From Gammaproteobacteria bacterium (GTDB taxonomy: Bacteria > Pseudomonadota > Gammaproteobacteria > Pseudomonadales > Pseudomonadaceae), in contig JAMCWB010000005.1 of the NCBI GenBank assembly GCA_023475025.1, positions 124,001 through 188,000 of the forward strand: 64,000 bases of DNA, in the 5' to 3' direction. The notes below the pieces were generated by a model that was given only the letters and a program-made list of their open reading frames with translations, was not told the origin of the DNA and made no database searches. The translations under genes were made by a program, and so were the position numbers. Of this stretch, positions 28,307 through 37,486 are shown one piece after another (the first letter of the stretch is position 1; each line of letters begins with the position of its first letter).

Positions 28307-29104
28307 TCAATCAGTAAATTGCAAGCTGGCCGAACCCAGTCCGCTGATGTGCATGGTTATCTCGTCACCAGGGCCAACAGGGACCAAGGGGGCAAGCGCG
28401 CCGGACAGAATGATTTCCCCGGCCTGGAAAGGAATGCCAAGTTCGCCCAGGGTATTGGCCAGCCAGGCTACAGCGTTGCAGGGGTGGCCCTGAACTGCGG
28501 CGCCTAGGCCACGCCCGGCATCTGTGCCATTTTTTTGCATGGTCAATTCAACCTTGGCCAGGTCGATTGAGCGCGGATCAACTCGTGCTTCACCCAAAGC
28601 AAACACACCGCAGGATGCGTTATCAGCAACGGTGTCTTCGATTTTTATCTGCCAGTCAGCAATGCGCGAGTCAACAATCTCGAAGCAGGGAGTAACTGAT
28701 GCAGTAGCTGCGAGAACGTCGTCAGCAGTGATGCCCGGACCGCTAAGGTCTTCACTCAAGATAAAAGCGATTTCACCCTCTGCGCGCGGTTGAATCAGGT
28801 TGTATTCGCGCATGCTGATAGCGACGCCGTTTGCAACGTGCATACGATCAGTGAGGAAGCCAAAGTCTGGCTGATGGACATTCAGCATGTCCTGCACAGC
28901 TTTACTGGTTACGCCAATCTTCTTGCCGACAACGGTTTCGCCCAGCGCCTTGCGTTGCTGCAGAAACTGCAACGAGATGCGGTACGCGTCAGCAATAGAC
29001 ATATCTGCGTGACGGGCTGTCAGTGGTTGTAGTGTTTTTCTTTCACGCAAGGCGTGAAACAACTCATTGCCCAAGGCCTGAATCAGTTTTTCATCAAGTG
29101 CCAT
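28307..29104 (-). CDS. 2-keto-4-pentenoate hydratase (HsaE/MhpD-like)
   Basis: This 265-aa hydratase of the fumarylacetoacetase-like fold adds water to 2-hydroxypenta(hexa)-2,4-dienoate after meta-cleavage. [15 protein letters not shown] carries the two metal-binding glutamates, and ENAS-type [13 protein letters not shown] and [21 protein letters not shown] match MhpD/HsaE. Length fits. It is followed after 17 nt by the acetaldehyde dehydrogenase gene. Together with the latter and the aldolase it converts the steroid A-ring-derived C6 dienol. Confidence 0.92.
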   Translation of the reverse strand: MALDEKLIQALGNELFHALRERKTLQPLTARHADMSIADAYRISLQFLQQRKALGETVVGKKIGVTSKAVQDMLNVHQPDFGFLTDRMHVANGVAISMREYNLIQPRAEGEIAFILSEDLSGPGITADDVLAATASVTPCFEIVDSRIADWQIKIEDTVADNASCGVFALGEARVDPRSIDLAKVELTMQKNGTDAGRGLGAAVQGHPCNAVAWLANTLGELGIPFQAGEIILSGALAPLVPVGPGDEITMHISGLGSASLQFTD

Positions 29105-29114
29105 TCAACTGCCC

Positions 29115-29888
29115 TCAAGTCGGAAATACGCTGGACTCAGCACCGCCATCCACTTCAATAACCTTGCCAGTTACCCATTTGGATGCCGGGGTTGCCAGGT
29201 AGAGTGCTGCGGCAGCAATGTCATCAACATCACCGAGACATTTCAGCGGTGTGTTTTGCTCCATGATCTGACGAATATCGTCGGTCATAACGCCCTGCAG
29301 GGCGTCGGTCATAATCGGGCCCGGAGCAATCGCATTGATGCGGATAGTGGGGGCAAAGTCCTGGGCGAGCATAAAGCCCAATTGGGTCAATGCAGCTTTG
29401 GCTGCGGCGTAGCGGCTAAATCCCCGTTGTATGTAACGAGCAGCGCCAGAGGTGATGTTGATCACGTTGCCTTGGCCAGCTTTGAACATGTGTGGCGCAC
29501 TAAGCTGGATAAAGTGATAGGCGGAGGTCACATTGAAGTGCATCGACTTATCAAACTCTTGCCAGCTGAGTTTGAGTGGGTTGTTAGGACCACCGCCACC
29601 CGCGTTATTGACCAGGTGCGTCAATTTGCCAAAGGCGTCGACGCTGGCAGCAACGGCAGCTTCACGTTGCACAGCCTCATTCACGTCACAGCTGATAGCA
29701 ATGGCCTCACCACCGGCAGCACGGATGAGTTCCGCCACAGCGTCAACATCTGCCTGGGTGCGAGCTATGCAGGCTACTTTTGCACCTGCTTCGGCATAAG
29801 CAAGGGCAATGGCTTTGCCAATGCCCTTGCCGGCACCAGTTACCAGTGCAACCTGGCCTTGCAGGGTAAACTTGTCGATCAGTGACAT
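29115..29888 (-). CDS. 7alpha-hydroxysteroid dehydrogenase-like SDR
   Basis: This 257-aa SDR has VTGAGKGIG near residue 17, NNAGGGGP near 93 and active-site Tyr/Lys in SRYAAAKAAL. The C-terminal portion APGPIMTDALQGVMTDDIRQIMEQNTPL parallels enteric 7alpha-HSD. That enzyme oxidises the 7alpha-hydroxyl of bile acids. In this operon (flavin reductase, SDR, hydratase, dehydrogenase, aldolase) a hydroxysteroid substrate is likely, but the exact position is not certain. Confidence 0.75.
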   Translation of the reverse strand: MSLIDKFTLQGQVALVTGAGKGIGKAIALAYAEAGAKVACIARTQADVDAVAELIRAAGGEAIAISCDVNEAVQREAAVAASVDAFGKLTHLVNNAGGGGPNNPLKLSWQEFDKSMHFNVTSAYHFIQLSAPHMFKAGQGNVINITSGAARYIQRGFSRYAAAKAALTQLGFMLAQDFAPTIRINAIAPGPIMTDALQGVMTDDIRQIMEQNTPLKCLGDVDDIAAAALYLATPASKWVTGKVIEVDGGAESSVFPT

Positions 29889-29908
29889 AGGATTGTATTC
29901 CTCAGCAG

Positions 29909-30910
29909 TCAGGCGGATTTCTCAGTCGGTTCAGCAACCCATAAATCAGGAATGCCTGGATCCGTAGCGGTGATAAGGCGCTTCAGCAGAATCTTCAGGG
30001 CCTGGGTATCACCAGCACCGAGTTTTTCAGTTACTTGTTCCTCGACGGCTTTGGCCAGGGCAACATGTTCCAGAGAGACTTCGCGGCCCTCAGCAGTCAA
30101 TACATAGCGATCCTTGCCATCACGATGCTCAAGCACGACATAGCCTTGCTTTTGCAGGAATGCCATCAGTGCCAGATTGACTTCGCGCCCGGTGTAGGCA
30201 ACGAAATGATTGATCTGCTCAAGCGTCAGTTTGTCTTGAATGCTCAGGACGGAAAGAACAAAGAAGGCGTGCTCATCAAGCTTGTGGTTCTGTAATAAAG
30301 TGCGCAGGAAGGCAACCAGCTGGTAGTGAGCCCGGCCCGCCAGATAGCCAAGCAAGTCTTCAGTGTAACTACACTCCGGAGCATGCTCTTCAATGCTGGA
30401 AAGGCGTACTCCCTCGCGTGGTTTGCGTGCGGCCAGGGCATATTGGCCACTTTGAAATGCCAGCGGTGGAAGCTCGCTTTTGTCAAAGCCAAGAACTTCA
30501 CCTACAAAAATAACGTGATCGCCGCCCTCGTACATGAACGCCGTACGACACTGGAATCTGGCCGTACAGTTGCCGAGCAAAGGGATATCGTTAATGCCTT
30601 TTTCCAGCTGAATGCCGGCAAACTTATCTTCCCCGCGGGAGGCAAAAAGCCCTGATAATGCCTCTTGCTCCGTAGACAGAACATGCACATTCCAGTGTTT
30701 ATTGGCAGAAAAGGCTTCCAGGCTGAATGCTGACTTGGCCAGACTCCACAGTACCAATGGTGGGTTGAGAGATACCGAGTTGAAACTATTGGCAGTAATG
30801 CCGATAGGCTCGCCATCGCTGTTTCGTGTAGTGATAATGGTCACACCTGTGGTGAAGGTGCTGAGCGCGTCTCGGAACGCCTTAGGGTTAAAACTTGCCT
30901 GAGCAGTCAT
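29909..30910 (-). CDS. flavin reductase fused to a MarR-like domain (HsaB-type component)
   Basis: This 333-aa protein joins an N-terminal flavin reductase domain (residues ~8-170; TTGVTIITTRN, ITANSFNSVSLNPPLVLWSL) to a C-terminal MarR-type winged-helix domain (~200-320; LTLEQINHFVAYTGREV, then GKDRYVLTAEG). It would supply reduced FMN/FAD to the HsaA-like oxygenase. Acinetobacter 4-hydroxyphenylacetate hydroxylase reductase C1 has the same architecture. There the C-terminal domain senses substrate and relieves autoinhibition. Start ATG 30910 with GAGG upstream. It heads the minus-strand operon, and the two operator sites lie upstream of it. Confidence 0.85.
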   Translation of the reverse strand: MTAQASFNPKAFRDALSTFTTGVTIITTRNSDGEPIGITANSFNSVSLNPPLVLWSLAKSAFSLEAFSANKHWNVHVLSTEQEALSGLFASRGEDKFAGIQLEKGINDIPLLGNCTARFQCRTAFMYEGGDHVIFVGEVLGFDKSELPPLAFQSGQYALAARKPREGVRLSSIEEHAPECSYTEDLLGYLAGRAHYQLVAFLRTLLQNHKLDEHAFFVLSVLSIQDKLTLEQINHFVAYTGREVNLALMAFLQKQGYVVLEHRDGKDRYVLTAEGREVSLEHVALAKAVEEQVTEKLGAGDTQALKILLKRLITATDPGIPDLWVAEPTEKSA

Positions 30911-30972
30911 GGTCTGCCTCATCTTATTCGTGTCAGTGAGGCAAGTATTGTTTTTACCGGGGTCAGGCTTCA

Positions 30973-30988
30973 TCGTCTTTATGGACTA
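30973..30988. promoter_or_regulatory. candidate regulon operator, site 2a
   Basis: TCGTCT-TTAT-GGACTA, a degenerate copy, centred 36 bp from the perfect site 2b in the same divergent promoter region. Confidence 0.5.
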
Positions 30989-31007
30989 TCGAGCCTGTAC
31001 ATGCCCT

Positions 31008-31023
31008 TCGTCCATATGGACGA
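31008..31023. promoter_or_regulatory. candidate regulon operator, site 2b
   Basis: TCGTCC-ATAT-GGACGA is a perfect 16-bp palindrome between the divergent hsaB-like and aldehyde dehydrogenase genes. Confidence 0.75.
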
Positions 31024-31102
31024 GGTGATCAGTCAAGACTGTGGGCTAGTGTCTTAAATAATTACAATAATGCACCCCATGCGGGGAAGGAGTCCTACTG
31101 AC

Positions 31103-32530
31103 ATGCGCGCCTACCTATCATCTACTGAAGAACTGGGTTCTCTGTTGGCTTTGCAACGTCAAGCCTATGACCGGCAAGGAGTGGTCAGTGTTGAAGACCG
31201 GCAACGCCGAATTCAGTCAGTCATAGATCTTCTGGTTGATGATCACGAGGCCTTGGGCGCGGCAATGGATGCTGACTTTGGCGGGCGTCACGCAGGTTAC
31301 GGGCTGATGAATGATGTCCTGGGTTCACTGACATCACTGAAATATGCCCGTGATCATTTGCATGAGTGGATACCGGATCAAAGCAGGCAGGTTTTCTCTC
31401 CCTACGATCAGTTGGGCGCCGAAGCATGGGTGCGCTATCAGCCCAAGGGTACCGTAGGCATTATGGGTACCTGGAACGCGCCATTATTTACCCTGTTAAG
31501 CCCCTTGGCGGGCGCCTTTTCTGCCGGCAATCGCGCAATCCTGAAGCCATCTGAAGTCACTCCGCGAACAGCGGAAGTACTCGCCAATGCAATCGATAAG
31601 CGTTTTGATCCGCTTGAGTTGGCTGTCATTACCGGCGGTATTGAGGTCGGGCAGGCTTTTGCCAGTCAGCCATTCAATCACCTGGTCTTTACCGGTAGCA
31701 CCGCAATCGGGCGCGATATCATGCGGCGTGCGGCCGAAAACCTGGTTCCTGTTACCCTCGAGCTGGGTGGTAAGTCGCCGGTTATTATCAGTCGTTCAGC
31801 TGATATCGCAGAAACTGCTCGGCGCCTGGCGGTTGCCAAAGGAACCAATGGTGGGCAAATCTGTATTTCGCCCGACACCTTCTATGTGCCTGTAGAGCTG
31901 CGCGATACCTTCATTACCGAGTTCTGTTCAGCCTATTCTTCGCTTTACCCGCAAGCAGCGAACAACCCTGACCTGGTCAGTGTGGTGAACGATCGTCACA
32001 TGCGCAGGCTGGATGCTTGTATTGCTGATGCCGAGGAGAGTGGCTGTCAGTTGATTCGTACACCGGAGGAATTGCCCGGTGAGACCCGTCAACGCCCTTT
32101 GACTCTGGTGGTTAATCCGCCGCGAACCAGTCGCATCATGCAGGAAGAGATTTTTGGCCCAGCATTGATTCTGCTTACCTACAACGAGATGGCTCATGTG
32201 CTTGAGGAGATCAATCAAGGTGAGCGGCCATTGGCGTTGTATTACTTTGGTGCTGACCAAAACGAGCAGGACCTGGTGTTGAATCACACGCTATCTGGCG
32301 GTGTAACCATCAACGATGCCTTGATGCATGCCGCTATGGAAGATGCTCCTTTCGGTGGTGTTGGTGCGTCTGGAATGGGGCATTACCACGGCCGTGAAGG
32401 TTTTGCAGAATTCAGTCATGCACGCACCGTGTTCAAAGCACCTGCATTTGATCCAAGAGGGGAGTGGGGCATGCTGCCGCCCTATCATGCTGGCTTCACC
32501 GACGTGATCAAGAGTCAGATCACGCGCTGA
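31103..32530 (+). CDS. aldehyde dehydrogenase (coniferyl-aldehyde dehydrogenase-like; possible steroid side-chain aldehyde oxidation)
   Basis: This 475-aa NAD(P)-dependent aldehyde dehydrogenase has the general base Glu220 (TLELGGKSP) and nucleophile Cys254 in NGGQICISPDT. The latter is typical of the coniferyl aldehyde dehydrogenase branch. The ATG at 31103 has AAGGAG upstream; the 11-codon-longer frame from 31070 is unlikely. It sits divergent to the hsaB-like operon under the shared operator. In cholate degraders an aldehyde dehydrogenase oxidises the C22 side-chain aldehyde released by the first aldolase; that role would fit, but is inferred. Confidence 0.82.
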   Translation: MRAYLSSTEELGSLLALQRQAYDRQGVVSVEDRQRRIQSVIDLLVDDHEALGAAMDADFGGRHAGYGLMNDVLGSLTSLKYARDHLHEWIPDQSRQVFSPYDQLGAEAWVRYQPKGTVGIMGTWNAPLFTLLSPLAGAFSAGNRAILKPSEVTPRTAEVLANAIDKRFDPLELAVITGGIEVGQAFASQPFNHLVFTGSTAIGRDIMRRAAENLVPVTLELGGKSPVIISRSADIAETARRLAVAKGTNGGQICISPDTFYVPVELRDTFITEFCSAYSSLYPQAANNPDLVSVVNDRHMRRLDACIADAEESGCQLIRTPEELPGETRQRPLTLVVNPPRTSRIMQEEIFGPALILLTYNEMAHVLEEINQGERPLALYYFGADQNEQDLVLNHTLSGGVTINDALMHAAMEDAPFGGVGASGMGHYHGREGFAEFSHARTVFKAPAFDPRGEWGMLPPYHAGFTDVIKSQITR

Positions 32531-32554
32531 GCCAATCTGTCAGCAGTTTCATTA

Positions 32555-32578
32555 TTGCCTGGCATGTTTGCCAGGCAA
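32555..32578 (+). terminator. hairpin after the aldehyde dehydrogenase gene
   Basis: Perfect 10-bp stem TTGCCTGGCA/TGCCAGGCAA with a TGTT loop. The following tail is pyrimidine-rich but has no T run, so it may be a weak terminator or mRNA-stability element. Confidence 0.45.
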
Positions 32579-32611
32579 GACCTCCCTCTCTCGTCTTTTC
32601 GGAGACTCCGC

Positions 32612-34273
32612 ATGAAGATTGCCGCTTTACGGTTGAGTATTGCTGCGCGCTTGTTGTTGTGGGCGGCACTGGCCAGCGTGTTGTTTTATTCCGCAGTTGG
32701 GCTCGGTTGGTATGGACTCAAGCTGTCTCGTGACAGTTTGCATGCCGTGCAGGAAGAGCGTCTGTCGGCTATTCGTGAAACAACAGAAATTGAACGTCTA
32801 CTGGACCAGAATCGACGCCTGGTGTTGATTGCTTTCCAGTACGACCCGGATGGCAAGTTGTCGATTGCTCATGATCATGCGTTGGGCGTTTATCTTGATG
32901 AGATTCGCGCTAACACAGAGCAGATCGATAGGTTGCTTGACGGTTTGCAGCAGCATGTAAGTGACGAGCAGGACGCTGAGTTGATGGCGCGCTTTGCCGA
33001 ACACTACCAGTTATGGGTCGAGGATCTTGACGCCATGCTTGCGCACCTGGAAATAGAAGACTTTGGTGCTCATGGCATGCGCATGTTCTTGCAGGTTGGC
33101 GCTGAAGAAGGGCGGCAGGCTCGTGATGTATTGGCGGAGTTGCGGGCTTACCAGGAAGACAAGACAGCAACTGATTTTCTGCTGGCTGAACAACGCTATC
33201 AGGTGACGGTCATGGTGTACCTTGGTCTGGCGGTATTTGGCCTGATAGTCGGTAGTCTTGCTGGTATTTTCACGCTGCGCCGTTTACGCGGTGGCCTGGC
33301 ACTGGTGACTGAACAGGCCGAGGCCATTGCTGGGGGGGATCTGGCGCGTGATATTCGCATCACTGGTCGGGATGAAATCGCTGATTTGCTCACGGTGTTC
33401 GTGCGTATGCGCGATAACTTGCGGGAGCTACTTATGTCCTTGCGTGATCAAGTCGCTTTGCTCAGTGGTTCTTCAGCGCAAATGGCTGGACTGTCCGATT
33501 CGTCAGCCAGGCTTGCACGCCAGCAGGCCGATGGCGTGAGCAGTATGTCAGCGGCCGTCGAAGAGCTGTCTGTTTCTATTGACGATGTCCGCAATCATGC
33601 AGAATCAACGCGCAAAATTACTCACCATGCGGCATCGGCAAGCCACGATAGTGAGGAACTGATCGGTAAGATGGCAGCGGAAATGCAAGAAATCGCGTCA
33701 ACCGTAGCCAGTACCGCTGAGCATATGACGGCCCTGGAGGGGTTCTCGCAGCAAATTGGTCGGGTAATTCAAGTCATCAATGAAGTCGCGGAGCAAACCA
33801 ATCTGTTATCTCTGAACGCGGCTATTGAGGCGGCGAGGGCTGGTGATATGGGTCGGGGTTTTGCGGTCGTTGCAGGTGAAGTCCGACAACTGGCTGAGCG
33901 AACATCGCAGTCGACGCTGGAAATTGCTGAAACAGTAAAGCAGATTCAGCAAGGAACGCATGATGCAGCTAAAGGCATGCGTGAATCAGTGGCCAGAGTA
34001 GAAAGCGGGGTTGAGTTGGCCGCCAAGGCCAATGCCTCGGTCGCCACTATCCGGAGTGGCACCGCTGAAGTAATCACGGCAGTTAATGAGATCAGCGAAA
34101 TTCTTAACGGACAGGCCGGTGCAACGCGAGAAATTGCACAAGAGGTTGAGGGGGTTTCGTCTGGCGTCTCTGAAATGTCGCATAGCGCTAGCAATAGCGC
34201 TCGCGCAGCAGAAGAGCTGGAGCGGCTTGCAGGTGAGCTGGAAACCATGGCGGGTCGTTTTACCCTCAGGTAG
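32612..34273 (+). CDS. methyl-accepting chemotaxis protein
   Basis: This 553-aa chemoreceptor has membrane segment 1 at about 13-33 and a periplasmic domain of ~160 residues predicted helical. Membrane segment 2 is near 200-220 ([16 protein letters not shown]), followed by a HAMP domain. The cytoplasmic hairpin carries the conserved tip [20 protein letters not shown], then [22 protein letters not shown]. No C-terminal CheR-binding pentapeptide is obvious. CGGAG lies upstream of the ATG at 32612. It may steer cells toward the steroid substrate, since it lies between aldehyde dehydrogenase and hsaA-like genes; this is inferred. Confidence 0.88.
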   Translation: MKIAALRLSIAARLLLWAALASVLFYSAVGLGWYGLKLSRDSLHAVQEERLSAIRETTEIERLLDQNRRLVLIAFQYDPDGKLSIAHDHALGVYLDEIRANTEQIDRLLDGLQQHVSDEQDAELMARFAEHYQLWVEDLDAMLAHLEIEDFGAHGMRMFLQVGAEEGRQARDVLAELRAYQEDKTATDFLLAEQRYQVTVMVYLGLAVFGLIVGSLAGIFTLRRLRGGLALVTEQAEAIAGGDLARDIRITGRDEIADLLTVFVRMRDNLRELLMSLRDQVALLSGSSAQMAGLSDSSARLARQQADGVSSMSAAVEELSVSIDDVRNHAESTRKITHHAASASHDSEELIGKMAAEMQEIASTVASTAEHMTALEGFSQQIGRVIQVINEVAEQTNLLSLNAAIEAARAGDMGRGFAVVAGEVRQLAERTSQSTLEIAETVKQIQQGTHDAAKGMRESVARVESGVELAAKANASVATIRSGTAEVITAVNEISEILNGQAGATREIAQEVEGVSSGVSEMSHSASNSARAAEELERLAGELETMAGRFTLR

Positions 34274-34400
34274 CTTTGTCGGACGATGTTGTGTGCCAGG
34301 CTGGTCGGTACTCCAAGGCCAGCCTGGGGCCTTGTAGTGCGCTGCTTTGCCCGATTAATTACACGTTTTGTAATGTCTTTTGTGGCCCTTTTTTACAGCA

Positions 34401-34416
34401 TAGTCCGCTTTGACGA
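34401..34416. promoter_or_regulatory. candidate regulon operator, site 3
   Basis: TAGTCC-GCTT-TGACGA, 82 bp before the hsaA-like start codon. It keeps both outer bases and most of both arms of the consensus. Confidence 0.5.
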
Positions 34417-34497
34417 TGAGTGGCAGCCATGCCCTTCAGATAATCAATCACAGCCGCACATATTGTTGTTGCGGATGACTCTTTGGAGGATCTAGTG

Positions 34498-35688
34498 ATG
34501 GTTGTCACTCGCGAAAGAACACAAAAAGAACTCGAGATGCTGGACGCCGCACGTAAGTTGGTTCCAGTTCTGCGTGAACGTGCAGAGCAAGCTGACCGTG
34601 AGCTCAAAATTCCAGACGAAACCGTGGCCGATATGCAGGAAGCCGGTCTGTTTCAGGCAATGCAGCCTAAGCGTTTTGGCGGCTATGAAATGGATCCCCG
34701 TGCGTTTTTTGATATTCAGATGATTCTGGCTGAAGGTTGCATGTCAACCGCGTGGATCTATGGCGTTATGGGTGTTCACCCCTGGCAGTTGGCGCGCTAT
34801 CCGGTTGAAGCCCAGGAAGAGGTATGGGGCGATGACCCGAAAACTCTGGTGGGCTCTACCTATATGCCGGTAGCCAAAGTGACTGAAGTTGATGGCGGCT
34901 ACAAGATCAGCGGTCGCTGGGGCTTTTCCAGTGGCAGTGAACACTGCAAATGGACTTTGCTGGGCGGTATTATTCCGCCGGACGCCAATGGCGAAGGCTC
35001 CGAGCATGGTACCTTCCTGGTGCCGCGTTCAGACTATCGTATTGAGCGTAACTGGGATGTGTTGGGTCTGCGTGGTACAGGCAGTCATGACATTGTCATT
35101 GATGAGGCCTTTGTACCTTTTCATCGGGTACAACGCACCAACAATACCAGCATGGAAGCAACGCCTGGCCGTCAGGTGAATACCAGCCCCTTGTTCGCGA
35201 TTCCCTTTGCTCAGGTTTTCACCCGTGCTGTATCCAGTTCGTGTCTGGGTGCTTTGCAGGGCGCAATCAATGCGTTCCGTGATAATGCTGCCAAGCATAT
35301 CGGTAAGCATGGTGCAAAAACTGCTGAAGACCCACTGGCGCAAGAAGTGGTTGCCGACGCCATGTTGACCCTTGACTCCCTCAAGCTGGTACTAGAGCGC
35401 AATTTTGAGCATCTGTGGGAGCTGGCAGAGCGTGGTGAGTTCCCTGAAGTGGAGACGCGCTTACTGTATCGCTATCAGTCTGCGCATGTGACCAACGTAT
35501 GTGCCGACAAGGTGAGCCAGTTGCTGCGCTGTATGGCTGCTTCCGGTTTGTACAACACCAATCCGGTGGCGCGTATTTTCCGCGATCTGCATCAGGCGCG
35601 TGGCCATATCTCCAACAATGTGGCTGCCTTTGGTCGCGCCTACGGCGCCGTGCAGCTTGGCCTGCCCAACCCGGACCCTTACGTCTGA
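34498..35688 (+). CDS. flavin-dependent monooxygenase, oxygenase component (HsaA-like)
   Basis: This 396-aa protein of the acyl-CoA dehydrogenase-like group D monooxygenase fold resembles HsaA, which hydroxylates the phenolic secosteroid 3-HSA. Characteristic parts are MQPKRFGGYEMDP, EGCMSTAWIYGVMGVHPWQL, GRWGFSSGSEHCKW, then RGTGSHDIVIDEAFVP and RIFRDLHQARGHISNNVAAFG near the C-terminus. Length matches HsaA (about 394 aa). The ATG at 34498 has TTGGAGGA 8 nt upstream. Reduced flavin would come from the hsaB-like gene at 29.9 kb. A KstD-like gene follows after a hairpin. Confidence 0.85.
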   Translation: MVVTRERTQKELEMLDAARKLVPVLRERAEQADRELKIPDETVADMQEAGLFQAMQPKRFGGYEMDPRAFFDIQMILAEGCMSTAWIYGVMGVHPWQLARYPVEAQEEVWGDDPKTLVGSTYMPVAKVTEVDGGYKISGRWGFSSGSEHCKWTLLGGIIPPDANGEGSEHGTFLVPRSDYRIERNWDVLGLRGTGSHDIVIDEAFVPFHRVQRTNNTSMEATPGRQVNTSPLFAIPFAQVFTRAVSSSCLGALQGAINAFRDNAAKHIGKHGAKTAEDPLAQEVVADAMLTLDSLKLVLERNFEHLWELAERGEFPEVETRLLYRYQSAHVTNVCADKVSQLLRCMAASGLYNTNPVARIFRDLHQARGHISNNVAAFGRAYGAVQLGLPNPDPYV

Positions 35689-35700
35689 GGTTGATAAAAA

Positions 35701-35724
35701 AAGCCGCCACTATTGTGGCGGCTT
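35701..35724. other. hairpin between hsaA-like and kstD-like genes
   Basis: Stem AAGCCGCCAC/GTGGCGGCTT with TATT loop. The T-run lies on the minus strand, so as a terminator it would stop antisense rather than sense transcription; on the plus strand it lacks a U-tract. Confidence 0.5.
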
Positions 35725-35758
35725 ACTTGTTGCGTTTTTGGTTGGATGAGCAAAAAAC

Positions 35759-37486
35759 ATGCATAACAATAATGAAGCGGTTGCCGACGTTGATGTGGTA
35801 GTTGTGGGCTCTGGCGCAGGAGCGATGACGGCTGCTGTTACAGCGGCTGATCAAGGTCTTCAGGTCCTGATGATTGAAAAGGCCAGCCAATATGGCGGCA
35901 CATCGGCCTTATCCGGTGGTGGTATCTGGATTCCGAATAATCATTATTTCAAGGCCATTGGTGGTAAAGATAGTGAAGAGCAGGCTTGGACCTATCTCAA
36001 GGCCGCTATCGGTGATCGTGTTGATGAATCCAGGTTGCGCACCTACCTGAAAAAAGCGCCGGAAATGATTGCCTGGTTGCAAACCAATACCCAGGTCAAT
36101 TATGCCGTGGCAGACAAATATCCGGATTACTACCCGCACTTACCCGGCTCACTGGCGGGTGGCCGTACACTGGATCCCGAACTCTTTGACTTGAGCAAAC
36201 TTGGCGCCGAATTGCCTAACCTGCGTGAAGCTGCACCTGGCAATATGCTGATGGGTCGCATCGCCTGGACAGCTCGCCATGCGCACAAGGCCATGTCCAA
36301 ATCACGTGGCTGGCGGCTGATGATCATTTGGTTGATGCTGCGCTACAAACTTGACTTCTCCTGGCGTAAAAAAACCAAGAGTAAACGCGATCGCAGGTCC
36401 GCACTGGGCAATGCGCTGATAGCAAGTTTGCGTGCTTCCATGCTGGATCGTGATATTCCGCTGTGGTTGAACACGGACCTTGCCGACCTTGTAGAGCAGG
36501 AAGGTCGAGTTGTTGGCGTTCTAGCCAATCGCGAAGGCAAGCAGGTAACTATTAATGCGCGTTATGGCGTGGTTTTAGCAGCCGGCGGCTTTGAGCAAAA
36601 TCAGTCGCTACGTGAGAAGTATTTGCCACAACCCACTGAGGTTAAATGGAGTGCGACGCCTGCCGGCGCTAACACCGGTGCAGCTCTGGAGGCTGGCCAG
36701 AAGCTGGGCGCTGCCACCGATCTGATGGATTGGGGGTGGTGGGCGCCATCGCTCATGGTGCCCGGTGAAGATCGTGCCCGTGGTGTATTTGCCGAGCGTG
36801 CATTTCCTGGTGCTATTGTGGTGAATGCCAACGGCCAGCGCTTCGTCAATGAAGCGGCGCCCTACCTTGAGTTTGTTGATGCCATGTATCGCGATCAACA
36901 AGCCTCAGGCGGCAAGTCGATACCTGCCTGGGTCATTTTTGACAGCAAGTTCAGATTCAACTATGCCATGGGCCCCTTGATGCCAGCGCAAATCATGCCT
37001 GATAGCCGCCTGCGCAAGGAATGGCTCAATTCCCTGTATTACAAAGCTGATTCCTTGTCAGAGCTGGCACAACAGATTGGTGTCGATACGCAGGGCCTTG
37101 CTGACACTGTGAAACGCATGAACGGCTTCGCAGCCAGTGGTGATGATGAAGAGTTTCAGCGTGGCGGTAATGTCTTTGATCAGTACTACGGCGACAGTAA
37201 CGTCAAACCGAACCCCTGCCTTGCGCCTATCGAGAAGGGGCCTTACTACGCGATGCCGATGTATGCCGGCGATATCGGCACCAAGGGCGGCTTGTTGACC
37301 AATGAGCACGCCCAGGTACTGCGTGAGAACGCTGAGCCGATTGACGGTCTGTATGCGATAGGTAACACCTCAGCCTCGGTGATGGGAACCACTTATCCTG
37401 GAGCCGGTGGCACGCTCGGTCCGGCCATGACCTTCGGTTATGTTGCTGCGCATCATCTGGCAGAACAAAAAAGGAACGCGGTATGA
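35759..37486 (+). CDS. 3-ketosteroid 1-dehydrogenase-like flavoprotein (KstD type)
   Basis: This 575-aa FAD enzyme resembles KstD, which introduces the 1,2-double bond of 3-ketosteroids. The N-terminal FAD motif VVGSGAGAMTAA is at about 15-26. The substrate-site tyrosine segments include FRFNYAMGP and GPYYAMPMYAGDIGTKGGL, the equivalent of the KstD1 catalytic Tyr487 region. C-terminal GNTSASVMGTTYPGAGGTLGP follows. Length (KstD1 about 510 aa) is slightly longer, with an extra basic insert near residue 205. It is followed by an SDR gene overlapping by 4 nt (ATGA). The ribosome site is weak. Confidence 0.82.
   Translation: MHNNNEAVADVDVVVVGSGAGAMTAAVTAADQGLQVLMIEKASQYGGTSALSGGGIWIPNNHYFKAIGGKDSEEQAWTYLKAAIGDRVDESRLRTYLKKAPEMIAWLQTNTQVNYAVADKYPDYYPHLPGSLAGGRTLDPELFDLSKLGAELPNLREAAPGNMLMGRIAWTARHAHKAMSKSRGWRLMIIWLMLRYKLDFSWRKKTKSKRDRRSALGNALIASLRASMLDRDIPLWLNTDLADLVEQEGRVVGVLANREGKQVTINARYGVVLAAGGFEQNQSLREKYLPQPTEVKWSATPAGANTGAALEAGQKLGAATDLMDWGWWAPSLMVPGEDRARGVFAERAFPGAIVVNANGQRFVNEAAPYLEFVDAMYRDQQASGGKSIPAWVIFDSKFRFNYAMGPLMPAQIMPDSRLRKEWLNSLYYKADSLSELAQQIGVDTQGLADTVKRMNGFAASGDDEEFQRGGNVFDQYYGDSNVKPNPCLAPIEKGPYYAMPMYAGDIGTKGGLLTNEHAQVLRENAEPIDGLYAIGNTSASVMGTTYPGAGGTLGPAMTFGYVAAHHLAEQKRNAV

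Noticed and set aside
34279..34287. GGACGATG half-site after the chemoreceptor gene
   Set aside because: No matching left arm at the proper spacing, and it lies at the end of a gene; treated as chance.
35701..35724. Hairpin as a sense terminator between hsaA-like and kstD-like genes
   Set aside because: The T run is on the opposite strand, so it was listed only as a hairpin and not as a terminator of the operon.
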